DNA of 64,000 nt, from NCBI GenBank assembly GCA_029557915.1, contig JAKQHS010000019.1, positions 1 through 64,000 on the forward strand, given 5' to 3'. Under the pieces are notes generated by a model. That model searched no databases. It had not been told where the DNA came from and saw only the letters and a list, made by a program, of their open reading frames with translations. This document shows, in pieces, positions 25,955 to 35,799 of the stretch. The DNA is from Bacteroidota bacterium. GTDB lineage: Bacteria > Bacteroidota > Bacteroidia > Chitinophagales > Saprospiraceae. A program made the translations under genes and the position numbers. Each line of letters opens with the position of its first letter. The stretch's first letter is position 1.

Positions 25955-26389
25955 ATGCAACCCGACCCGATCCTAAATCAAACCCTGGTCCAGGGAAAAT
26001 CCGTGATCGACGCCTGGAATTCAAGGGACAAGTCCCTTATTTTTTCCCTGTATTCCACGGATTTTGTACGCGAAGACCTGGGTACCAACCGGCAATATGA
26101 CGTCGCCGCAGTCAGCCAAATGCTGGACCTTTACTGGACCGCCTTTCCCGACTTGCAATTTTCCCTGAAGGATGAAATTTCGGGCAAGCAGGGAAAAACT
26201 GTCCTCGTGTGGAAAGCGAAAGGCACCCACCAAGGCCCGTTTATGAATATCCCGGCCACCAACCGCCCTATTGAATTCTATGGGATCTCTATCCTCCATG
26301 TGAAGGATGGTAAGATCATCAAGGTCCTTTACAGTTGGGATGAAGCATCGATGCTTCGGCAGATGGGCCTTTTGCCCAACCTGCGATAA
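25955..26389 (+). CDS. SnoaL-like polyketide-cyclase-family protein
   Basis: A 144-residue NTF2-like fold protein. The helical start (VIDAWNSRDKSLIFSLYSTD), the DLYWTAFPDLQFSLKDEI strand pair and the C-terminal HVKDGKIIKVLYSWDEASML are typical of SnoaL-like ester cyclases and their uncharacterised relatives. The ATG at 25955 begins where relatives begin; an ATG at 25871 would add 28 low-complexity residues and lies upstream of a -7-like caattttg. The function in this organism is not known. Confidence 0.78.
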   Translation: MQPDPILNQTLVQGKSVIDAWNSRDKSLIFSLYSTDFVREDLGTNRQYDVAAVSQMLDLYWTAFPDLQFSLKDEISGKQGKTVLVWKAKGTHQGPFMNIPATNRPIEFYGISILHVKDGKIIKVLYSWDEASMLRQMGLLPNLR

Positions 26390-26425
26390 AAAAATAAAGC
26401 CGGTGGATTCTTCAACCCCCCGGCT
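26390..26425 (-). terminator. Terminator of the giant-protein gene
   Basis: On the minus strand the hairpin arms agccgg (26425-26420) and ccggct (26402-26397) are followed by ttattttttt. It lies just past the stop at 26451 of the giant gene, and on the other strand just past the SnoaL-like stop. Confidence 0.5.
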
Positions 26426-26450
26426 CCGTTCGAAAATCAAATCTATTCGC

Positions 26451-29400
26451 TTAATTTCTGAGAATCATTTTTCGGGAAGCATTAAAAAATGGACTTTCAA
26501 ACTGGTAGAAATAGATGCCCGGTCCCGGGAAATCTCTTTGCTCCAGCCGAATCTCCTGGTATCCGGCTTCCCAGTCTTTTTCAATGGTTTTGATCAGTTT
26601 CCCTGTAACGTCCAGCAGGTTCAATTTTCCTTTACCGTTTTCCCTCAGGCTGAGGCCGATGACCGTGGCATCTGAAAAGGGGTTGGGATAATTCTGGAAC
26701 AGCCGTTGTTCCGCCAAGGCCAGCCTGCCGGAAGCAGTTTGAAACTGCAGGGACAGGTTCTTGACTTCGCCCCGGCCTTCGTAACTCTCGGCGACCGTAT
26801 GGCGGGAATTGATCCAGATGGATTCACTCAGTTTCAGGTCATTCAAAGCCCTGAAGCGAAGAAGGAAAAGGGTTTGGCCTTCCGTTATTTCCATTGAACG
26901 GCCGTGATGCCAGCTGAAGGTGAGGTCTTTCTGGTCCAGCCAGCGGTAACCGGTGTTTTCAATGGTAATCGGCAGGGAGGCCGCAATCAGGCCCTGGTAA
27001 TCCAAGCCTTCAAAATGGAGCGTACCCTGGAACCCGGAAATGCCGCTGAAATTAGGTGAACGGAGAGGGACTTCTATCCATTCTCCCTGACGGACCTGCC
27101 GGTCGGGTATGGTGAAAATCAGACCGGGTCCGGCCTGCCTGATCTCTGTGCCGGTAAGGGAATGGGGAGACGCCGTTCCGTTGATATCGCCCACCTTGAT
27201 CCCTGTAAAGTCAAGCCGGTTGTCCTGGTCCCCTTTTAATTGCACGGATGAGGGATAATCAAAAGGTTGCCCCGGGTCTTTGAAGGAATAATTTGCCGGA
27301 ATGAACCTCCAGCTTTCTCCGGACGGCAGCCGGTCGTATATACCCAGGATGAGTTTTCGCAGTTCGACCAGGTCCAGCACATTGATTTCCTTGTTTTTGT
27401 CCACGTCGGCGGCAATCTTTTTAAATGGACTGGACAGTGGCCTTTCCCCTTTGATGTGTTTTTCGATCAGGAGGAGATCAAGGGTACTCACTCCATTCAT
27501 GGGGTTGTCGTCCCGGTGTGCGCTGATTTCCATGGTGCCCTGGGTCTGAACGTCCGGAAAATGATAGAAACCATCCGGCCCGGTACTTTGCCTGGTCATC
27601 GTGTTCGTACCGGTTAACATTCTGATCTCTACGTTTTCGACCGGTTCCTTTTCCTCAGTGGCCAGCTTGCCTTTGACGGAAACCAGGCCCGGTAAAGAAG
27701 AACTATCCCTGCAGGCTCCGCCGGGACTGTCCCCGTTGTCCTGGAGCAGAATAAAGGTCTTGCAGGATTCTGTATTTCCGGCCAGGTCGGTCACCCAGAT
27801 CTCCACCGGCAAGGTCGACTGTTTTCCATCCGGGATATCTGTGCAGCTAAAGACCCTCGAAAGATTTGTGCCAGCCTGATCAAAACTGAACTTTAATTGT
27901 TGCGGGGCCGTACAATTGTCGTAACTGCCGCGGTCCAGGTCGGAAGCCCAGACTTCAATTGCCCCGGTACTGGGCATGATCACCGTGATTACCCCATTGA
28001 GGCAATAGGGGGTGGGGGGCTTGCAATCCCGGATGACCAGCCTGTTGTTGCATTCGGATTTATTCCCGCAATGGTCGTAGGCCGTGATTTTAAACGAATA
28101 TTCACCGGGCAGAAATGAACCGGTGATGCTCCGGACCCCCTTCCGGATTTCATCATCAAATATTCCGTCCTGATTATGGTCAAAGGCAAGGTCAAACCAA
28201 AGGTCGGTGACGCAATCATCGGTAGCTTCCAGGGGAATGTCCACCAGTAAAGCACAATCCGGACCGGACAGACAGAGGGTCGTATCGATGCACACGACCT
28301 GGGGTGGAGTATGGTCTACGATTTTGATCACCTGGATATATTGAACGATGCCATCTCCATTATCCTTCAGATTCCTGAAAACACAGAAACGGTCGTTTTC
28401 ATTGGCCCTGAGCCGGTCATCGACAATCACCTCAGAGTCCTGGTGATGATCGGAAGGCTCATACCGGCAACCGTCAATGACGGTCCAGGTACGTACAATT
28501 TTAAAACAGGCCTCTTCCACCGACTCAAACGTATCATCCTGGAACCGCACGGCAATTTGTTCGCAATCCTGATCTGAGATTTGCGGCCTTCCGGCCAGGT
28601 CCGGGTCGGCCAGAGCCAGGTCTGTACACCCGATCTCCCGGTCTTCAGGAAAAAGGACTTCAAAATCACTCCTGTGTTTTACTCTTATTTTCTGGCTGCA
28701 GGTGCTGGTATGCCCGCACCGGTCTCTTATGGTCCAGACTCTTTCCAGCCAACCTTCACCGCAACCATTGATATTGCCCCGGTCTTCAAAAAAGACCGTG
28801 TCGATAAGGCAATTGTCCGTAATCCTGAACTCTTTGGCCGCCAGGCTCCGGTAAGGATGTGCTTTATCCGTCCAAACGGGTTGGTAAAACAACTGTTTGG
28901 GATCGGGCCGGTAAAGGGTGTCAAAGCGGTCAAGTTCCAGCCAGGCCCTGCAATACACCGGCTGCCAGCCGTCCTTATAGTGGTTTGACCGGCAGGCCGT
29001 ATCCAAGACCTGGTGTTCATCATGGCTTGCGCTATAACTTCCTCCATAATAGCCGTAGACCGTGCCCTGTCCATTGCGCGTGATGGCCCCCGGGTAGGTG
29101 GTATATTTGTCGCCACTGCCCGGACAAAATGCCGAGGCGTAAGCCCAACCGCCCGGCACGCCGTCGCAATAGACCTCGAGGTCGGGCAGGGAGTCGCATA
29201 CCGGTTTTTGTTTATCATCGGCCAATACCTGGACCATGCAGTCATTATATAACCTGGGCTGGCAAACCACCGGTGCGGAGAAATTACCAAGGAGGGTGTC
29301 GCAAGTCCTGGGCAGCCATACCGACTCATAAAAATTGGCCTGGAAAGCATTCATTGAACTGAATTTATTCACCAGGTCGGATTTGCAGCCCCAGGGGGCC

Positions 29401-32400
29401 TTGACCGTACAGTCTTTGCTCGTTCCGGCTCCGTTTCTGAAAGCCTGGTTAAAGGTCACCCGGTAGCGCCAGGAGGTATTGTAACAGTACCAGGCATGAG
29501 GGCTGCAGGGAAAAACATGGGGATCGTATTTCGGCAGGCCGCAGGCTTCATAGACCCGGAGCACGACCTGGCGGCTTCCGCAGGCATTGAGGTCCAACTT
29601 GTCCCGGAAGACATAGGAATTGATCCAATCCTCCAGGTAGGCATCATACCAGCCTTTGTATTTTAAGTATTCATTTTTACCACAGGCGCGCTGAAGGGAA
29701 TCCAGAAAAGATTTACGGGCCGCTTCGATCTCATCCATGTACGCAACAGCGAAATGCAGGTCCTGACAACAATTGTCATGGCTGCCGTTGTCCAGGTTTT
29801 TTGCTTCAATGCTTCCCCAGCAGGAATCCGGGTCCAGGGTGACCTGGGTCACCGCTTTGCAAACCGGGTTGGGGGGCGTGATGTCGCGGACCTGCACGGT
29901 GATCGAATCGCGGGTATGCCAGTTGCATTCATCCACCATATGGAGATAAACTTTCTGTTCGGTACCTGCCGGGATCCGGATCCGGGCAGGCAATGGTCCG
30001 GTGACCGTTCTTGCTTTGATGGAATCCAAAGGGTCAAAATAGGTGATCGTATACGAATAGGTCACGGGACTGCAATCGATTACCTCGGGTTTGGGGATAT
30101 CCAGGAAGGCTGAACATTCGTGCGGGTCCGCATTAAGCCGCACATTCCGGTTGAGGGCGGTCACTAAAGGAGGGGTGCGGTCCTCAAAAGCAATGGTCTG
30201 GATGCATTTTATTTCCTGCCCCGTACAATGGTCGCCAATGATCCAGGTACGCACAATTTTAAAACCCGGGCCGCAAAATTCCTTTCTCTGGTCGCGGTAG
30301 GTGACGAAAAGTTTGCAGGTGACCCCGCCGGGCCACAGGGCTATGCCGTCTATGGTGGGAGTGCCGCTGACCAACGGATCGGTGACGTCGGCAGTGTCGG
30401 AACATTCGAAAAGGGTATCCCGCGGGCATACGATATCCTGAAGGTTGATCCTCCGGATGTAATAGTTTTTGTCACAGGTAATGGAATTGTTCCAAACATC
30501 GCGCGAGGTGAGCCGACGGGTATAGATGCCCTGGATTTCACCGCCGGCGCAACCCAGATCTTTCCATGATTCGGTGACCAGGGTGACGGATGCCATCCCG
30601 CTGCAATTGTCGGGGACCGGACCAGGCAAGGGAAGGGCGCTGACTTGAGAGCAATATACCGTATCGGGTGAACAGTCGAGGGTGGGGGGGGCCTTGTCTT
30701 CAATGGTCACCTTGCCCCAACAGGAGTTTTGGCCGCAGGCGGGCAGGGAGACGGTATAGGTGAGCGTCTGACCCAGGTATTCCCGCCCCACACAATTGGA
30801 GGGCAGCGGCTTGCCTTTGGAGTCATAAAGGGTGACAACATAAAATTCGTCCGGCAATAAAACCCCGGTCAGCAGTTCACTGGCTTTAAAACAATGGCCG
30901 CATCCCGGATCCGCCTGAACGGAGGCATTGGTTTTGTTGATACAATTCAGCGGCTGGCATATATAAAAGAGGGATGGATCGTGATCGTCTTCATCTTCCC
31001 CCATCCGGCTGTCTCCCATGATAAAATCATCGTTTGCGGTGCCGGGCTCGCCACCTGTATCGTTGCTTTTAATTTCATCGTTATGACTGTCCAGGTCCTG
31101 CAACAATGCCATAGAAGTATCCCTGGTCTCGCTGACCTCGCAAATATTGACCAGTTCGCTCACGCGGAGGCCCGGGCTGAGCCTGATTTCAAAGCAAAAG
31201 GTCAGACTGTCGCCGGGCTTGAGCCCTCCCTTCGGCAACCGCTGATTAGCCTGGCTCAGGTAAATACAGAAATTCCCATTTTGGTGGTCAATCCACCCGG
31301 GGGTAATGATCTTGCTTCCGGGATCAGGCAGATAGTCGATCACCCGGATGCTGTCTGCCGCCACAAAACCCTGGTTATATACCGTGACGCAGAAGGGTAC
31401 CAATCCGCCGGCCTGGGCAAAAAAAGGCTGACTGGAAGAAGGGATGGTTTTTTTCAGGGCCAGGTCCACAAAACACTCGCGGGAGGTGGTAATCCGGTAT
31501 TCACAACTGTCTGTATTGCCACAAAGGTCCGAGATCTTAAACTTGCGGGTGAAGATCAAATTTTCTCCTTCCTCTGTAAATTCTTCACCAATGAACATGA
31601 AGCTGGACGAGTCGATTCCGCATTCGTCACTCACCTGTCCGCCGTAATACAGGAATGAATCGAGGGTGAATACGGTGAGCTCTGTACAATTGATCACGGC
31701 ATCCGGTGGACATTCGATAAAAGGAGGAGTATCATCCCTGAAACTGACCGTGTCAAAACGGGTTCCGGTATTTCCGCAACTGTCCGTAGCGGTGAAGGAA
31801 AAGACCAACTTATAGGTACCCGGGCAAAGGCTGTCCGTGACCAGGCTGTCCACCTGAACCGGTACGATCCCCTGGCATAGGTCAAAGGCTTCCGGGATTT
31901 GAATGGTAAACGTTTCGTCGCAACTCAGGTTGATGGTATTGGACTGACCAATGATCACGGGAGGTTCATTATCGAAAATCGTGATGATCTGTACGCACCG
32001 GGAACTGTTGCCACAGGCATCCGTAGCCTGATAGATCCTGAAAATCGTTTTATGGTTGGGGCAATAGGGGTCAGCGATGGAATCCTGGATATGCAGGATG
32101 TCCGGACTTTGCCCGCAATCATCGGTCGCGGTGACCATGCCGGTATTGACCGGAGGGACCTCGGACAGACAGGGGACGGTCGTGTCCCCGGGGCAAATGA
32201 TTTCCGGGGGGGTCTGATCATTGACCAGGATGGTCTGGATGCACCGGCTGGTATTGCCGCAGGCATCGGCGGCCAGATAAATGCGAAGGATTGTTTTTTT
32301 GTTTGCGCAGATTTCATTGACGGTGGAATCCTTATCATGCCAGATCCGCAGGTTTCCTTGACATTGGTCTGTGGCCGAAACCATGGCGGTGTCGGCCTGG

Positions 32401-33854
32401 GGTACTTCAGCCATGCACGATACAAGGGTATCAGCCGGGCAAGTCATGACCGGCGGCAAGGTATCGCGTACGGTGATTACCTGGATACAGCGGCTGGTAT
32501 TGCCGCAGAGGTCCGCAGCGGCATAAATGCGGTAAATGATTTTTTGATGATCGCAGGCTTCGTTTTCGATGGAATCCCTGATGAAAACGGCATCAATCAA
32601 GCCGTCGCACATATCTATAGCGGTGACTTCGGTTTGGGGATCAGGCACCGGGATCTCCGAGTCACAAGCCACCCGGATGCTGTCCGGGCAGTCAAGGACC
32701 GGGGGTAGGGTATCCCTTATGGTGATGACCTGGACATGGCTGATGGTGTTGCCGCAGCCATCAGCGAAGGTGAAGATCCTGAAAAGGACTTTATTATTGA
32801 GGCAAAGGCTGTCCGCCACAGAATCGCGGACCGTTTTGGAATAATCCCCAGCTGAGCAGCCGGATAGGAGAACGAGGGATGCCGTATCGGGTGGCGGCAC
32901 TTCACTGATGCAAAGGTAACTGGTATCCGCCGGCCCATCGATCAGGGGTTTGATGGTGTCAAAGACGCGGATGAATTGAGTGTCGGAAACGGCATTGTGG
33001 CAGGAATCCCTGACCGTCCAGATCCGGTAAAGCGTGTCCAGATCGGTGCAGCCGGGCCGTACGATGTCCTGTTTGGTGATTTCCAATATCCCGCAATTGT
33101 CCGCGACATTTGAAAGGCCGCCGAGGTTCGCGACGGAGGTATCGGCAAAACAATTGGCATCCAGGTAAAGCACCGTATCCCGGGCTGGGGTGAACGAAGG
33201 AAAGGTGATATCGATATATATGAACTTCTGATTGCAGAGGGCCGAATTGTTACAGGAATCCTCGATGAGGTAAGTGCGTACGACGGTGGTCAGGCAATTT
33301 TCGTTTTGCTCCACGCTTTCCCCGATATATCTCCAGCTGGCGGTGTCGATGGAACAATTGTCCGTGACCGATCCGCCAATGGACAACATGCCCTGTAAAA
33401 AGGCGGTATAACTGGCAAACGGCGGTGGTAAAATGTTGTTGTCACAGGGTACCAGGGTGGAAGGGCATACCAGCACCGGGGTGGTATTGTCATTGATGAC
33501 CACGAGATAGGTGCAGGAATCCTGGCCGCCACAGGAATCCCGCACGGAATAAGTGCGCTGAATGGATCTTGGGCAGGAAGGGAAAACAACTACCTCCCGG
33601 GATAAACTAAAACTGGCAGTATCGATGCCACAGTTGGAACTGACCGTTCCGCCGGCCAGGATAAATTCGGAATAAGAACTAAAAGGCTGAGGCTCTTCTT
33701 CAGGACAACTGGAAAATGCGTTCGGGGGGCAAGTGATCGTAATGATCCGCATCCCTGCCGCCTGCGAAATCGGGTAATTATCGCTAGGCCAGACGGAAGA
33801 GGTCAGCAGGTATAAATAAAAAATTAAATGATATATGACGGTAAAGGCACCCAT
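26451..33854 (-). CDS. Giant HYR-like repeat protein with dockerin, cohesin-like and T9SS type A domains
   Basis: A 2467-residue exported surface protein. After a signal-like N-terminus come HYR-like units of about 80 residues (about 120-790); three adjacent ones (380-465, 465-547, 548-628) are close copies with PPxxxCP...CGN(T/S)SRC spacing and paired cysteines. A DUF11-like domain follows (about 795-930), then more Cys-rich HYR-like units (about 960-2010), a carboxypeptidase-regulatory-like domain (about 2050-2110), a dockerin-like pair of calcium loops (DVDKNKEINVLDLVELRKLI, plus a first loop at NPMNGVSTLDLLLIEK), a cohesin-like beta domain (about 2245-2380) and a type A sorting domain with YPNPFS near 2390. 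It is likely an adhesin or matrix protein. The substrate and partners are unknown. Confidence 0.88.
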   Translation of the reverse strand: MGAFTVIYHLIFYLYLLTSSVWPSDNYPISQAAGMRIITITCPPNAFSSCPEEEPQPFSSYSEFILAGGTVSSNCGIDTASFSLSREVVVFPSCPRSIQRTYSVRDSCGGQDSCTYLVVINDNTTPVLVCPSTLVPCDNNILPPPFASYTAFLQGMLSIGGSVTDNCSIDTASWRYIGESVEQNENCLTTVVRTYLIEDSCNNSALCNQKFIYIDITFPSFTPARDTVLYLDANCFADTSVANLGGLSNVADNCGILEITKQDIVRPGCTDLDTLYRIWTVRDSCHNAVSDTQFIRVFDTIKPLIDGPADTSYLCISEVPPPDTASLVLLSGCSAGDYSKTVRDSVADSLCLNNKVLFRIFTFADGCGNTISHVQVITIRDTLPPVLDCPDSIRVACDSEIPVPDPQTEVTAIDMCDGLIDAVFIRDSIENEACDHQKIIYRIYAAADLCGNTSRCIQVITVRDTLPPVMTCPADTLVSCMAEVPQADTAMVSATDQCQGNLRIWHDKDSTVNEICANKKTILRIYLAADACGNTSRCIQTILVNDQTPPEIICPGDTTVPCLSEVPPVNTGMVTATDDCGQSPDILHIQDSIADPYCPNHKTIFRIYQATDACGNSSRCVQIITIFDNEPPVIIGQSNTINLSCDETFTIQIPEAFDLCQGIVPVQVDSLVTDSLCPGTYKLVFSFTATDSCGNTGTRFDTVSFRDDTPPFIECPPDAVINCTELTVFTLDSFLYYGGQVSDECGIDSSSFMFIGEEFTEEGENLIFTRKFKISDLCGNTDSCEYRITTSRECFVDLALKKTIPSSSQPFFAQAGGLVPFCVTVYNQGFVAADSIRVIDYLPDPGSKIITPGWIDHQNGNFCIYLSQANQRLPKGGLKPGDSLTFCFEIRLSPGLRVSELVNICEVSETRDTSMALLQDLDSHNDEIKSNDTGGEPGTANDDFIMGDSRMGEDEDDHDPSLFYICQPLNCINKTNASVQADPGCGHCFKASELLTGVLLPDEFYVVTLYDSKGKPLPSNCVGREYLGQTLTYTVSLPACGQNSCWGKVTIEDKAPPTLDCSPDTVYCSQVSALPLPGPVPDNCSGMASVTLVTESWKDLGCAGGEIQGIYTRRLTSRDVWNNSITCDKNYYIRRINLQDIVCPRDTLFECSDTADVTDPLVSGTPTIDGIALWPGGVTCKLFVTYRDQRKEFCGPGFKIVRTWIIGDHCTGQEIKCIQTIAFEDRTPPLVTALNRNVRLNADPHECSAFLDIPKPEVIDCSPVTYSYTITYFDPLDSIKARTVTGPLPARIRIPAGTEQKVYLHMVDECNWHTRDSITVQVRDITPPNPVCKAVTQVTLDPDSCWGSIEAKNLDNGSHDNCCQDLHFAVAYMDEIEAARKSFLDSLQRACGKNEYLKYKGWYDAYLEDWINSYVFRDKLDLNACGSRQVVLRVYEACGLPKYDPHVFPCSPHAWYCYNTSWRYRVTFNQAFRNGAGTSKDCTVKAPWGCKSDLVNKFSSMNAFQANFYESVWLPRTCDTLLGNFSAPVVCQPRLYNDCMVQVLADDKQKPVCDSLPDLEVYCDGVPGGWAYASAFCPGSGDKYTTYPGAITRNGQGTVYGYYGGSYSASHDEHQVLDTACRSNHYKDGWQPVYCRAWLELDRFDTLYRPDPKQLFYQPVWTDKAHPYRSLAAKEFRITDNCLIDTVFFEDRGNINGCGEGWLERVWTIRDRCGHTSTCSQKIRVKHRSDFEVLFPEDREIGCTDLALADPDLAGRPQISDQDCEQIAVRFQDDTFESVEEACFKIVRTWTVIDGCRYEPSDHHQDSEVIVDDRLRANENDRFCVFRNLKDNGDGIVQYIQVIKIVDHTPPQVVCIDTTLCLSGPDCALLVDIPLEATDDCVTDLWFDLAFDHNQDGIFDDEIRKGVRSITGSFLPGEYSFKITAYDHCGNKSECNNRLVIRDCKPPTPYCLNGVITVIMPSTGAIEVWASDLDRGSYDNCTAPQQLKFSFDQAGTNLSRVFSCTDIPDGKQSTLPVEIWVTDLAGNTESCKTFILLQDNGDSPGGACRDSSSLPGLVSVKGKLATEEKEPVENVEIRMLTGTNTMTRQSTGPDGFYHFPDVQTQGTMEISAHRDDNPMNGVSTLDLLLIEKHIKGERPLSSPFKKIAADVDKNKEINVLDLVELRKLILGIYDRLPSGESWRFIPANYSFKDPGQPFDYPSSVQLKGDQDNRLDFTGIKVGDINGTASPHSLTGTEIRQAGPGLIFTIPDRQVRQGEWIEVPLRSPNFSGISGFQGTLHFEGLDYQGLIAASLPITIENTGYRWLDQKDLTFSWHHGRSMEITEGQTLFLLRFRALNDLKLSESIWINSRHTVAESYEGRGEVKNLSLQFQTASGRLALAEQRLFQNYPNPFSDATVIGLSLRENGKGKLNLLDVTGKLIKTIEKDWEAGYQEIRLEQRDFPGPGIYFYQFESPFFNASRKMILRN

Positions 33855-33864
33855 GTAATTTGAT

Positions 33865-33878
33865 TTTCCGAACGGAAA
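33865..33878. promoter_or_regulatory. Palindrome upstream of the giant gene
   Basis: TTTCCG-AA-CGGAAA lies 11-24 bp upstream of the ATG at 33854. The position suits an operator over the transcription start or an early leader hairpin. No regulator is identified. Confidence 0.35.
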
Positions 33879-33973
33879 TCATAAAACAAGAAGCATGCCA
33901 CATATTATTAAAATTTTTAATATAACAGGTAAGCCCGGGTTGCCCCTGATTAAATCGAATGGCAGGGTAAGAA

Positions 33974-35710
33974 TCAGTACCGCCAGGATTTCAGATCGGC
34001 GCCGGCAGGAGCCCGGTGCTGGATTTCCGAGGTCCATTTGGGGATGAAATAACGGTGATACCTGAGCCTGGAAATTGCATTGGGCTGGGTCTGGTCCCCG
34101 TTCCAGCAATGTTCGGCCCGGTCCCCGTAATCGACTTCTCCGTCATAATAAGGATCCGTGGTGGCCTCAAGGAATGATTCGGCGAGATAGACGGCATTGT
34201 TTAGATAATAGTTGTCCATATCCCCGCAATAAAGGTGGATCCGGCCTTTCCATTTTGCCCCGTTTTTCTTCCAGTCCCGTTTGAGAATATACGATAAATC
34301 ATAATTTTCCTTCCAGTATGCCGCGACGGCTGGATTGATCACCCCGGTTGTTTTATCGAAAATCCTTTCCGGGTACCCGTCCCTGCCCTGTGGGGAGTAG
34401 GTCGCCTCCCAGATATCCCACTGGTCGCCGCTCCGGCTATGGCTCCCCAGCACCAGTTCACGCTGGTTCATGTCTTTAACCGTCGTGGAGATCTGGCCAA
34501 GGTAATTGCGCACTCCCGGCCGGAGCATTTTCTTAAAGGGGCCTTCATAGTAGTAGGCGTTTTTATCTTCATAAAGATTGATCAGGCAATAGGCCCTGAA
34601 ATCGATGGGATCCGGGCAGGCCGCATAACAGCCATTGTATTCGTCCGGGTAAAAGACCTGGACGGCGAGGGCCTCCCATCCGCCCGTGGACCCTCCATAA
34701 GTGAACCTGGCCCAGCCTTTGCCGATCCCCCTGAATTGATTCTCGATATAGGGAATCAACTCATAGGTGATGGCATCGCCCCAGGGCCCTTGGCTCGCGC
34801 TGTTCACGGCATAACTGTCGTCATAATAAGGGGTCGGGTGCTGGATTTCAATAGCCAGGACCCTTGGAAAGCCGGGGCCGGTCCAAATCTTATAAAAATC
34901 ATAGGCTTCCTGTTGCTGGATGATATTGTACCCGGCGAGCTTAAACCGTTCACTGTAATCGGGTTTCAGGTTGCTGTCCGGTGGGCTGGTCCTGAATCCG
35001 TCAAAATCATGGGGGAAATGCCCGTGAAAGATCGCCAGGGGATACCTGGCCTCAGGATGCTCATCAAATCCTTCGGGAAGCAGCACATGCGCGCCAAGGA
35101 ACATGGGCCTTCCCCAAAAGGCGGTCAGCAGTTTTGACTGAATCCGGATATGTTTGACATACCTGGTATCTTCCGGCTGAGGGATGGGAGGTATCTTTTG
35201 GTCAATCGTAATTTTAAACCGTTGGGTTCCGGACGGTTTGATTTCAATTTTGACGGGCTGATTGTAGAGGTTACCGGGTGCCCGGTTCCATTGTTGGCCT
35301 TCGCCCCGGTCCATTGGCAATTTCACTTCCTGTCCCGTACTCAGATGAAAAGTTTCATACAAATGAACCACCGCTTGGGCAAAATAGCGGCCGGCTGGAA
35401 GATCATTGAGGGAAGAAACGGGATATCCCAGCACCTTGCCGTCCATGCGGACCCGGTTTGCCTTTGTCCATCCATTCACATCCTGCCCAAACAACTGCTG
35501 GGTTCTTAACCCGTCATTGACCTGAAACCGCGGTTCTGCCGTCGAATCCCTGGACAGGATGAGCAGGAGCCTTCCCTGAACCACCCCTGCGTCCCCAGCT
35601 GGATCCAGGCCAAATTCAAAAATCAGATTTTTGGTGGGTGGGCTTTCAGACGCTTGAAGTGCAGGATAAAAAAGACCGGCCAGGTAGAAAAGGAACAGGA
35701 CGACTTGCAT
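33974..35710 (-). CDS. Exported alpha/beta-hydrolase, putative esterase
   Basis: A 578-residue secreted protein using the ATG at 35710, which gives the signal peptide MQVVLFLFYLAGLFYPALQA; an in-frame start at 35803 would put 31 odd residues before it. The N-terminal part (about 25-210) is a beta-rich region of unknown role. The hydrolase part has YPLAIFHGHFPHDF as oxyanion region and the nucleophile elbow GGSTGG; the acid is probably in YCGDMDNYY and the histidine in the RAEHCW or HR regions near the end. It sits between two T9SS cargo genes on the same strand but lacks an obvious sorting domain itself. Substrate unknown. Confidence 0.75.
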   Translation of the reverse strand: MQVVLFLFYLAGLFYPALQASESPPTKNLIFEFGLDPAGDAGVVQGRLLLILSRDSTAEPRFQVNDGLRTQQLFGQDVNGWTKANRVRMDGKVLGYPVSSLNDLPAGRYFAQAVVHLYETFHLSTGQEVKLPMDRGEGQQWNRAPGNLYNQPVKIEIKPSGTQRFKITIDQKIPPIPQPEDTRYVKHIRIQSKLLTAFWGRPMFLGAHVLLPEGFDEHPEARYPLAIFHGHFPHDFDGFRTSPPDSNLKPDYSERFKLAGYNIIQQQEAYDFYKIWTGPGFPRVLAIEIQHPTPYYDDSYAVNSASQGPWGDAITYELIPYIENQFRGIGKGWARFTYGGSTGGWEALAVQVFYPDEYNGCYAACPDPIDFRAYCLINLYEDKNAYYYEGPFKKMLRPGVRNYLGQISTTVKDMNQRELVLGSHSRSGDQWDIWEATYSPQGRDGYPERIFDKTTGVINPAVAAYWKENYDLSYILKRDWKKNGAKWKGRIHLYCGDMDNYYLNNAVYLAESFLEATTDPYYDGEVDYGDRAEHCWNGDQTQPNAISRLRYHRYFIPKWTSEIQHRAPAGADLKSWRY

Positions 35711-35799
35711 GGCATTTATTGAAATGGAATAAAATAATATTGGATATCCGGTAGGGTTTGATTTAAATAAAGATAAAAAGATTCTCCCGTCGACCAAGC

